10,901 nucleotides of DNA from Planctomycetota bacterium (GTDB taxonomy: Bacteria; Planctomycetota; SZUA-567). Location of the stretch: positions 1-10,901 of the forward strand of contig JAISYD010000245.1 of assembly GCA_031270145.1 (NCBI GenBank), given 5' to 3'. Shown here one piece after another: positions 5,179-10,901 of the stretch (the stretch's first letter is position 1; every line of letters starts with the position of its first letter). The position numbers were made by a program, and so were the translations under genes. The notes under the pieces were generated by a model. The model was not told the DNA's origin, did not search any database, and saw nothing but the letters and a program-made list of their open reading frames with translations.

Positions 5179-6333
5179 CTACACATGGAAGTCTCCGGCA
5201 CTGTAGACAACTTCCCCGTCGGAAATGGTCATTTTCGCGATAAGCAGCCGGTGTCCGGTCATGCGTTCGCCGAGGGAATCCTCGAATGCCACATCTTTTT
5301 GAATTTCCTGCAAAATGGCGATGTCCGCGCAGGCGCCGGGCGACAGCGTGCCAATCCCGCCCTCCATTCCCATCATCCTGGCCGGAGTTTCCGTCACCAT
5401 TTTCACCACGCTTTCCAACGGGCAGCCCAACATCAGATATTTTGACATGAGCGACGGCAAGTTTTTGACATGCGGCGGTAGGTGGAGCTTTTCCCTGGTC
5501 GCGTCGGTACTGATTATATCGGGGATGAAACCCTCGGCGATCGCCGGCCGGGCCACCGCGAAGCTGAAATTATTCCGCCCGTTGGCGCCGTCGAACACGA
5601 CGCCCCTTTTCCTGGCCTCCCGCACGGCCGGAAGCACTTTTTGATCCGGTCCGAGGATGGTTTCCTTCCCGTGGCCGTACACATGGCAAAAGATGTCGTT
5701 GCGATCCAGCGCTTCCGCCAACCGTTGCATCGGGAACGGCGGATCGGTGACGTGCACGCACAACGGAAAGCCGCCGATCCGCTTGCACATGGCCTTGATT
5801 TCCAACAGGGGGCGAATGCCCAGATCCTTGACGACGACGGCGCTGGTTCTCAGTTTGAGCCCCAGTATGACGTCGGGGTGGCGCTCCCTGAGCCTAGCGA
5901 TCGACTTCTCGTTATATAGAACGGGATCGAAATTTTCCGTAATCGCGAAATCAAGCTGGCCGCCGGTGAAGGCGTTCAGGTAACACTTTGTTTTGACCCT
6001 GCTGTTCAGTACGGCCGTCCGGTAAAAACTCTCGAAGGCGGCGCACCCGGAACTGCCGGCGTCGACAGCCCCGGTTACCCCGGAACTCAGAAGCAGGTCC
6101 GGGTGATCAATGCTTAATCCGCTCCCCTTGCCGAACACGTGCACGTGGTGGTCGATCAGGCCGGGCAGGACTAGGCAGCCCCCGGCGTCGATGTCGCGAG
6201 CCCGATCCACCTCCACCGCCCGATCCCGGATGTCCACGATTTTGCCGTCCAGCGCGCCGACATCCATGATCCGATCTAGGCCGCGCGCGGGGTCGATTAC
6301 CCGGCCGTTCCTGACTCTTAGATCAATGTTCAT
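5179..6333 (-). CDS. Metal-dependent amidohydrolase/deacetylase, COG3964-like
   Basis: A 384-residue amidohydrolase-superfamily enzyme of the dihydroorotase-like type with a complete binuclear metal site: HVH (H63, H65) at the end of strand 1 in 'PGLIDHHVHVFGKGS', a probable carbamylated lysine K160 (LGLKLRTS), H194 (CVHVTDPP), H217 (CHVYGHGK) and the catalytic aspartate D277 (ISTDATREKLHL). The N- and C-terminal beta-sandwich parts are present (DLRVRNGRVIDP; LSPGACADIAIL). The pattern matches COG3964/EF_0837-type proteins, members of which (Atu3266 type) hydrolyse acetyl esters of hydroxy acids, and others of which sit in D-glucosaminate-type gene clusters. Removal of an acyl group from the imported substrate is therefore the likely role, with N- or O-acyl undecided. 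The ATG at 6333 has only a distant AGGGG, so initiation may be modest. It lies downstream of dctM after a 184-base gap. Confidence 0.88.
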   Translation of the reverse strand: MNIDLRVRNGRVIDPARGLDRIMDVGALDGKIVDIRDRAVEVDRARDIDAGGCLVLPGLIDHHVHVFGKGSGLSIDHPDLLLSSGVTGAVDAGSSGCAAFESFYRTAVLNSRVKTKCYLNAFTGGQLDFAITENFDPVLYNEKSIARLRERHPDVILGLKLRTSAVVVKDLGIRPLLEIKAMCKRIGGFPLCVHVTDPPFPMQRLAEALDRNDIFCHVYGHGKETILGPDQKVLPAVREARKRGVVFDGANGRNNFSFAVARPAIAEGFIPDIISTDATREKLHLPPHVKNLPSLMSKYLMLGCPLESVVKMVTETPARMMGMEGGIGTLSPGACADIAILQEIQKDVAFEDSLGERMTGHRLLIAKMTISDGEVVYSAGDFHV

Positions 6334-6404
6334 GGCGCTTCAACCCCTTTTTCCGCATGCGGCGTCAATGCAAGATTCGCGGCGGAGAAACCTCGACACG
6401 ATTC

Positions 6405-6452
6405 CTATTCGCTGCGGAAGAGATCTTCGCTGAATTTACGATGGCAGGCCAT
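6405..6452 (-). CDS. Possible 15-codon leader peptide upstream of the amidohydrolase
   Basis: A minus-strand ATG at 6452 is preceded at eight bases by GGAGGAG, the strongest ribosome binding site of this gap, and opens a 15-codon frame (MACHRKFSEDLFRSE). It lies in the 184-base space between dctM and the amidohydrolase, where the amidohydrolase itself has a weak site. It could be a leader or an abandoned start. The length is too short for any compositional test, so this is tentative. Confidence 0.25.
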   Translation of the reverse strand: MACHRKFSEDLFRSE

Positions 6453-6517
6453 ATGAGCCGCTCCTCCCCCATGGCCGCGTTCTGGATGTCCGCCCGGAAG
6501 CGGCGCCGCCTTGCGGA

Positions 6518-7813
6518 TTACTTGAACAGGAGATTGGGCAACGTCATGACGAATTGAGGTACAAAGGTGATGAACATGAGGCAGACGGCCATGGTGATGT
6601 AGAACGGCACCATGCTTCTGGACAAATGCTCCATGGGCAGCTTGGAAATGGAACAACCGATGAAGAGGGTCGTGCCAACCGGCGGCGTCAACAGGCCGAT
6701 GCCGAGATTGAATACCATGAGCACTCCGAAGTGGACGGGATCCATGCCGAGGTTGGTGACGATGGGGAGAAGAATCGGGGTCGTAATCAGGATGAGCGAA
6801 GCCATGTCGACCAGGCAACCCAGTATGAGCAAGAGGATGTTCAGCATGATCAGGATGAGGAAGTGGTTCCCGGTCAGGGAGAAAACCGCCAGCGAGACCT
6901 TTTGGGGAATGCGCAGGTAGGTGAGAATCCATCCCAGGCCGGTGGACATGCCGACCAGGATGATGATGGTCGATATGGTATGGACGGTTCTTCCGAGAAT
7001 GTCGGTCAATTCCGACAGGGGGATTTCCCTGTAAACGAGGAAGGTGACAAACACCGCCCAGATGACCGCCATCGCCGCCGATTCGGTGGTGGTGAAAATG
7101 CCGGAAATGACGCCCACCACCACGATCAGCACCGTTATCAGGCCCCATATGGCTTCCTTGAACGTCCGCCAGGCGGTGGCCAGGGAAAAGGCCTCGCTCA
7201 CCGGATAGTTGCGCTTGATCGAATAGCCGTAACTCAATATCATGAGCGCCAGGGCGAGCAGCAGGCCCGGAACCAGGCCGCCCATGAACAGCTTGCCGAT
7301 GGACACGCCGCCGGCGGCCAGCGAGAAGATGACCATGTTCTGGCTAGGCGGAATGAGGATGCCCTGGACCGAACTCGCCATGGTCACGCAGGTCGAGAAA
7401 TCGCGGTCATAGCCGTGCTTCTCCATCATCGGAATCATGATGGGGCCGATGGAGGCGGTGTCGGCCGAGGATGATCCGGAGATGCCGCCGAAAAAGATGG
7501 AGGCGACGATGTTGACCATGGCCAGGCCGCCGCGTATCCAGCCCACCAGGGCGCTGGACAGGTCGATGAGCCTTCTCGATATTCCGCCCGCGCCCATTAT
7601 TTCCCCGGCCAGGATGAAAAACGGCACCGCGAGAAGGGTGTAGACGTTGATCCCCTTCATGATGTTCTGCGTCATCATCATCAGCGGAATCCCAAGATAG
7701 AGGGCGGTGGCCAGGGTGGCGGCGCCGATGGCGAAAACCATGGGGACGCGCAGGAAAACCAGGCCAAGGAACATTCCGACCAGCAACAGGGTGGCGGTTT
7801 GATCCACGCTCAT
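6518..7813 (-). CDS. dctM: TRAP transporter large permease subunit (DctM type)
   Basis: A 431-residue, very hydrophobic membrane protein with the 12-13 helices expected of the TRAP large subunit, which forms the sodium-coupled transport channel. Diagnostic stretches are VPFFILAGEIM (63-73), the helix-hairpin motif FFGGISGSSSADTASIG (107-123), ILIPPSQNMVIF (152-163) and the repeat-2 counterpart LLTPPVGTTLFIG. Length is normal. The start is placed at the ATG at 7813, six bases after GGAGGAG; it overlaps the dctQ stop by ATGA. A start five codons earlier would run through the ribosome binding site. Together with DctP and DctQ it imports an organic acid or sugar acid. Confidence 0.95.
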   Translation of the reverse strand: MSVDQTATLLLVGMFLGLVFLRVPMVFAIGAATLATALYLGIPLMMMTQNIMKGINVYTLLAVPFFILAGEIMGAGGISRRLIDLSSALVGWIRGGLAMVNIVASIFFGGISGSSSADTASIGPIMIPMMEKHGYDRDFSTCVTMASSVQGILIPPSQNMVIFSLAAGGVSIGKLFMGGLVPGLLLALALMILSYGYSIKRNYPVSEAFSLATAWRTFKEAIWGLITVLIVVVGVISGIFTTTESAAMAVIWAVFVTFLVYREIPLSELTDILGRTVHTISTIIILVGMSTGLGWILTYLRIPQKVSLAVFSLTGNHFLILIMLNILLLILGCLVDMASLILITTPILLPIVTNLGMDPVHFGVLMVFNLGIGLLTPPVGTTLFIGCSISKLPMEHLSRSMVPFYITMAVCLMFITFVPQFVMTLPNLLFK

Positions 7814-8265
7814 TTCTTGCTCCTCCACAAATCAAACAGCCCGATGATGTAGGCGACGCCGGTGATCGGCAGTACGGCCGTCATCCAGGCGGTGGCGATG
7901 CCCAGGCCGGTGATCCGGTTGCGGGTCGCGAGTTCTGTCAGTTGTCCGCCGGAGACGATGAGGAACACCGCCACAGCCAGCACGACGATCGAGGCGAGGA
8001 CTTCGAGACAAAGCAGCCGCCGCCGCGACAGGAAGGGATCGATAATGGTGATGCGCAGATGCGAGTCCGTCCGCACCGCCAGGGCGGAACTGAGAATGCA
8101 CAACCAGACCATGCACAGCATGGCGACCGGATCCGCCCATGCCGGGGTGTCTCCGAGAACGTATCTGCCGACGAAAACGACGGCGCAGGCGAAAACCTGG
8201 ATAACAAGCGTGATCTTGCATAGAATCATGATCCCGCGGAAGAAGATGTCCATTGCCCTTTGCAT
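7810..8265 (-). CDS. dctQ: TRAP transporter small permease subunit (DctQ type)
   Basis: A 151-residue protein with four predicted transmembrane helices (about 11-33, 45-64, 86-106, 122-145), the normal plan for the TRAP small subunit. The segment GRYVLGDTPAWADPVAMLCMVWL, with the conserved 'W.DP/E' before helix 2, and HLRITII after it are typical. I place the start at ATG 8265, nine bases after AGGAG. The frame is open upstream to a TTG at 8421, but that extension reads through a spacer into mobile element B and has an unlikely composition. The gene is separated from dctP by 287 bases, unusual in TRAP operons, because element B is inserted there; it overlaps dctM by four bases. Confidence 0.92.
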   Translation of the reverse strand: MQRAMDIFFRGIMILCKITLVIQVFACAVVFVGRYVLGDTPAWADPVAMLCMVWLCILSSALAVRTDSHLRITIIDPFLSRRRLLCLEVLASIVVLAVAVFLIVSGGQLTELATRNRITGLGIATAWMTAVLPITGVAYIIGLFDLWRSKK

Positions 8266-8408
8266 CGCGGAATTCTCCTGAGGGCGGATTCGCCGGAATG
8301 ACGGCTCCAGGCGGGGACGAAGCCCGGCGCCCGGGACAGCCGCCTCCGGCACTGTCCGCCAAAGCGCGCCTACATGTTTGCCGCCGGACGCCGCCGCGAT
8401 CCGGATTA
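8266..8408. other. Spacer between element B and dctQ, with inverted repeats
   Basis: This is transcribed leader between dctP and dctQ. It contains GGACAG (8334-8339) paired with CTGTCC (8352-8357) around a 12-base G/C-rich loop, and GGCG-GATT-CGCC (8283-8294) just upstream of the dctQ ribosome binding site. Neither is followed by a T tract on the minus strand, so they are not intrinsic terminators; RNA processing or stability structures are possible. I see no promoter resembling consensus. Confidence 0.35.
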
Positions 8409-8552
8409 GGGCTTGTCCCAAAATAACTTATACGAGTTTATACCGCGTCACCAACGTCGCTCTCGTAAATTTTTGCCCAACCACGGGCGAAAATTTACCG
8501 CCGCGACTAGGTTCCTTGTCTAAACATGTATAAGTTATTTTGGGGTGGACCT
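8409..8552 (-). mobile_element. MITE-like palindromic element, copy B (144 bp)
   Basis: The inverted second copy of the element at 1696-1839, the same length to the base. It is flanked by TTA at 8406-8408 and 8553-8555. Tips read GGGCTTGTCCCAAAATAACTT from the left and AGGTCCACCCCAAAATAACTT inwards from the right. The inner stem (TAAATTTTTGCCC against GGGCGAAAATTTA) is unchanged. The right-hand TTA is, on the minus strand, the TAA stop codon of dctP. Any transcript from dctP into dctQM must carry this long foldback structure. No coding frame of its own. Confidence 0.85.
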
Positions 8553-9545
8553 TTACATCGCCTTGATGCGCGAAATTACGTCCGCGTAGGCCGCGCCGTA
8601 CCGCCGATGAAGATTTTCCACCGCCGCGCGCCAATTTTCCGGATCTTCCACTTCGACGATCCGGATGCCTTTTTCCGCCATTTGGGCGTAGTATTCGGAT
8701 TCGATTTTCTTGGTGATCTCAAGAACGAAATCCATGGCCTCCGCCGCGCAATCCTTGAGAATCTTCCTGTCCGCGCCGCCAAGCCGGTTCCACGATGTTT
8801 CGGATATGAGGAGAAGGCCGGCCCCGAAAGTGTGGGCGTCCCTGACATAAATCGGCGCGACTTCGAAGAAGCTGTTGGTGACATAGCCGGTGATGCCGTT
8901 TTCGGCCCCGTCCACAACCCCGGTCTGGATCGACGTGTACAATTCGGAATAGGCGAGAGGCGTGGGATTGGCGCCGAGGGCCGACATGGTGTCCATCATG
9001 AGCTGGGTTTCGGGAACGCGGATTTTCAAGCCCTTCACGTCGCTAAGCTTCCGCACCTCCTTGGTGGCGAAGAACATGTTCCGGGGGCCTTCCTCCATGT
9101 AACCAAGGCCGATCATGCCAATTCCGGCGGATTCGATGTCGTCGAGGAATTTTTGACCGATATCGCTGCGCAGCACCTGCCCGAGATGCCCGAGATCCCG
9201 GAAAATGTAGGGCAGGCCAAAGACGCTGAACGAATCGACACCGAAATCCTCCATATTCATGACCGTGGTCCGGAAGAAATCGACCGCCCCGAACTGCAGC
9301 GCCTGCAACATGGATTTCTCGTCGCCCAGTTGGCCGGAGTCGTAAATCTGGATGTCGACGCGGCCGCCGGTCCCTTCCTTCATCAGGCGGGCGTATTCAT
9401 ACGCCCCCCGCGTCATGGGATGGGCCGGAGGGTTGAGTTCGGCGTAGCGGAGGGTTATCTCCACCGCATACCCCGTGTGACCAAAGAGGATGGTGAACAG
9501 AGCAACGATGAGCAGGTGCCTGCCGATTATTTTTTTCGGTTTCAT
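8553..9545 (-). CDS. dctP: TRAP transporter periplasmic solute-binding protein (DctP type)
   Basis: A 330-residue DctP-family binding protein. Residues 1-27 form a Sec signal peptide (KPKK basic start, hydrophobic LLIVALFTILF, probable cleavage after GYA) with no lipobox cysteine, so the mature protein should be free in a periplasm. The ligand site shows the family pattern: KGLKIRVPETQLMMDTMSALG, where R176 corresponds to the arginine that holds the substrate carboxylate in SiaP-type proteins, then TPLAYSELYTSIQTGVVDGAENG. The ligand is therefore very probably a carboxylate. I start at ATG 9545, seven bases after AGGGAG; a TTG six codons earlier would include that site. It is the first TRAP gene after the RraA-like gene (132-base spacer). 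The TAA stop is also the right flanking triplet of mobile element B. Confidence 0.95.
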   Translation of the reverse strand: MKPKKIIGRHLLIVALFTILFGHTGYAVEITLRYAELNPPAHPMTRGAYEYARLMKEGTGGRVDIQIYDSGQLGDEKSMLQALQFGAVDFFRTTVMNMEDFGVDSFSVFGLPYIFRDLGHLGQVLRSDIGQKFLDDIESAGIGMIGLGYMEEGPRNMFFATKEVRKLSDVKGLKIRVPETQLMMDTMSALGANPTPLAYSELYTSIQTGVVDGAENGITGYVTNSFFEVAPIYVRDAHTFGAGLLLISETSWNRLGGADRKILKDCAAEAMDFVLEITKKIESEYYAQMAEKGIRIVEVEDPENWRAAVENLHRRYGAAYADVISRIKAM

Positions 9546-9579
9546 TGCATTTCTCCCTGACAATTACAGATAAATTCCC

Positions 9580-9598
9580 ATCCCGGACAATGCGGGAT
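9580..9598. repeat. Inverted repeat upstream of dctP
   Basis: ATCCCG (9580-9585) and CGGGAT (9593-9598) form a 6-base inverted repeat with a 7-base spacer, 35 bases before the dctP start. A second one, CGCGCC-TCC-GGCGCG, lies at 9639-9653. Neither is followed by a T run. They may be operator or mRNA-structure elements that set dctP expression apart from the upstream genes. I see no consensus -10 in this spacer. Confidence 0.3.
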
Positions 9599-9677
9599 AA
9601 ACGCGATTGCTTTTGCGGTATATACGCGGAAGCCGCCGCGCGCCTCCGGCGCGAATGGAATCGGTTGTCAAAACGCC

Positions 9678-10415
9678 TCATTTTATCTTGAATTTCTCGG
9701 CGGCGATATTTCTTGCCTTGGCCATGCCCTCGCGCCATTGCTTGATTTCATCGATGCTTGGCGGAACACCGTTCTTGATGGCCTCGCGGCAGGGCGTGAG
9801 CATTGGCAGTTCCGCGGCGGCGACCTCGCGGCAGGCCTCGGCCAAGCGCGGCGCCACCTCGTCGGGAATCAACACCACTCCATGCTTGTCGGCGAACACA
9901 AGTTCACCCGGCCTGACGCGAAGGCCGTTGATTTCCACTCCGCAACCCTGCTCCACCACCTGGACGAAGCCATGGGAAATCAGCACCCGGGTGGAGAAAA
10001 AATGGAATCCATTCTTTCCCGCCTCGTCGAGATCGCGCACGCCTCCGTGGGTAAGCGTGCCAACCGCCCCCAGTGCCTGGTGCACGGTCGCCTGGACTTC
10101 ACCCCAGAAGGATCCGACGGGCTGCGGATCGATGTCCTGAATGACGGCGACGGTGGGTTTGGCCGTCTCGCGGACCAGGGTGTAGTACTCGATCAGCTTG
10201 ATGGCGGCGTCCGCCTTCGGGGGGTGAAGGGCGCTGATCTTGGCGGTGGCGGCGTAGCCTAGCAATCTCTCGTCGACCAGGGTGCGCGGAGTCATGCCGG
10301 GAAGGGCGAAACCGTCGTTGCGGGGGCGAACGCCGAAGCACTCGATCGCGTTGCAGACGGTGGGACAATCGAACTGTTTGATTTCTTCCAGTTGACTGGA
10401 TGTCAAGCGTTCCAT
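9678..10415 (-). CDS. RraA-like / HMG-aldolase family protein
   Basis: A 245-residue member of the RraA fold family, which includes 4-hydroxy-4-methyl-2-oxoglutarate/oxaloacetate (HMG/CHA) aldolases. Seen are the N-terminal QFDCPTVCNAI (14-24), WGEVQATVHQALGAVGTLTHGGVRD (104-128) with the family arginine-aspartate pair R127-D128 that binds the keto-acid and metal, and PGELVFADKHGVVLIP (169-184). It carries a C-terminal helical extension to 245 residues, longer than bare RraA (about 160), as in catabolic aldolase-like members. The start at 10415 is chosen because AAAGGA lies six bases before it; the frame also opens ten codons earlier without such a site. Role by family: retro-aldol cleavage giving pyruvate, or decarboxylation of oxaloacetate-like acids. 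A non-enzymatic RNase E-inhibitor role is unlikely in this context. It stands between the Ldh_2 dehydrogenase and dctP. Confidence 0.85.
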   Translation of the reverse strand: MERLTSSQLEEIKQFDCPTVCNAIECFGVRPRNDGFALPGMTPRTLVDERLLGYAATAKISALHPPKADAAIKLIEYYTLVRETAKPTVAVIQDIDPQPVGSFWGEVQATVHQALGAVGTLTHGGVRDLDEAGKNGFHFFSTRVLISHGFVQVVEQGCGVEINGLRVRPGELVFADKHGVVLIPDEVAPRLAEACREVAAAELPMLTPCREAIKNGVPPSIDEIKQWREGMAKARNIAAEKFKIK

Positions 10416-10472
10416 GGATATTCCTTTCCGATTGGAGATCGGCATACGAATGACCGCGTGCGCCGTGTCTTT

Positions 10473-10901
10473 TCACTTGAAGTCGTCCAAATCCGCCACC
10501 TTGTATTTGGCCGCCAGGTTCATGTTCTCCTTTATTATTTCGCCCGCGTAGGTTATGCCGTCCTTTTTCTGGCGGGCGCGGACGCGGGCCTCGGGTTCGC
10601 CGGGCACCAGGATTTCCTTGACGCCTTCGGCCTTCCTCCCGGCCTTTATGTAATCGACGGCCGCGTCCATGCGCTTCTTGTACGCCTTGGCGTCGGTGAT
10701 GGCGGAGATGTCGACGACCTGGATAAGATGGGCGAGGTTCTGCCTTACCTTGGGACCGGGCGAACCAATCGGCATATCGGGGCCGAAGCGGGAGTCGTTG
10801 AGGATGGCGGTGATGGCGGCGTTCATGAAGGCGAGGCCGTAGCCCTTGTAGCCTCCGACGGGAAGGACGGTGCCGGCGCAGGCCGCCTTGGCGTCGGTGG
10901 T
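10473..10901 (-). CDS. Ldh_2-family malate/L-lactate-type dehydrogenase, C-terminal part
   Basis: An open frame continues to the window edge, so only the last 142 residues are present. It contains the Ldh_2 hallmark VLPVGGYKGYGLAFMNAAIT (visible residues 12-31) and the late EILVPGEPEARVRARQKKDGI. Complete members are about 330-360 residues. This NAD(P)-dependent family oxidises 2-hydroxy acids and includes malate, L-sulfolactate (ComC), ureidoglycolate and 2,3-diketo-gulonate reductases/dehydrogenases, so the substrate cannot be named from this fragment. Its stop lies 57 bases before the RraA-like start, with both probably in the operon whose promoter is outside the window. In the inferred pathway it would interconvert a 2-hydroxy acid and the 2-keto acid on which the RraA-like aldolase acts. 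Confidence 0.9.
   Translation of the reverse strand, partial: TTDAKAACAGTVLPVGGYKGYGLAFMNAAITAILNDSRFGPDMPIGSPGPKVRQNLAHLIQVVDISAITDAKAYKKRMDAAVDYIKAGRKAEGVKEILVPGEPEARVRARQKKDGITYAGEIIKENMNLAAKYKVADLDDFK

Noticed and set aside
6554..7474. Plus-strand 306-codon frame opposite dctM
   Set aside because: Its extreme D/H/G/Q composition is the antisense mirror of hydrophobic transmembrane codons; no domain is visible.
8266..8421. N-terminal extension of DctQ starting inside element B
   Set aside because: The extension has no membrane-protein character, and AGGAG before the ATG at 8265 gives a DctQ of normal length.
9639..9653. CGCGCC-TCC-GGCGCG hairpin as an intrinsic terminator between the RraA-like gene and dctP
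   Set aside because: No T tract follows the stem on either strand.
9666..9671. TTGACA on the minus strand as a -35 box for dctP
   Set aside because: The sequence 17 bases downstream is G/C-rich (CGGAGG), not a -10; the motif overlaps the 3' end region of the RraA-like gene and is probably chance.
1..10901. CRISPR array, tRNA or rRNA gene, integrase or phage gene
   Set aside because: I saw no regularly spaced short repeats, no tRNA-like cloverleaf or rRNA sequence, and no integrase, transposase or phage protein motifs on either strand.

Overview
The window comes from a GC-rich bacterial chromosome and is gene-dense. All but one of the genes lie on the minus strand. Start sites carry strong AGGAG-type ribosome binding sites, and several genes overlap by the 4-bp ATGA/GTGA arrangement. 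The TRAP solute-binding protein has an ordinary signal peptide without a lipobox, which points to a diderm (Gram-negative-type) cell with a periplasm. I cannot place the organism more closely from sequence alone.

Layout, following minus-strand transcription from right to left. A truncated Ldh_2-family malate/lactate-type dehydrogenase (10473-10901) is followed by an RraA/HMG-aldolase-like protein and then a complete TRAP transporter (dctP, dctQ, dctM). Next come a COG3964-type metal amidohydrolase/deacetylase, a short-chain dehydrogenase, a second SDR-like protein that lacks the catalytic lysine, and a two-subunit transketolase ending at 1826. An intrinsic terminator follows at 1648-1675. Beyond it lies a separate two-gene unit with its own promoter-like region: a small VapB-antitoxin-like protein translationally coupled to a FadR-type GntR regulator (552-1265). 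At the far left is the plus-strand 3' end of an unrelated unknown gene (2-307), converging on the regulator.

Read together, the cluster looks like a regulated catabolic operon for an acidic, possibly acylated, sugar-acid-like compound. The compound would be imported by TRAP, deacylated by the amidohydrolase, oxidised by the SDR and/or Ldh_2 enzymes, then cleaved by the RraA-like aldolase and/or split by two-carbon transfer on the transketolase. I do not recognise this gene combination as a described pathway; the substrate is open.

The most striking non-coding feature is a pair of nearly identical 144-bp palindromic elements in opposite orientation, at 1696-1839 (A) and 8409-8552 (B). Each is flanked by a direct TTA and has imperfect terminal inverted repeats plus an inner stem-loop. 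They look like MITEs, with ends and 3-bp target duplications that would fit an IS5-type transposase. Both sit exactly at the 3' end of a gene: B duplicated the dctP stop codon and separates dctP from dctQM, while A now supplies the last codons and stop of the transketolase C subunit and separates it from its terminator. A third related end occurs at 314, again just after a stop codon.
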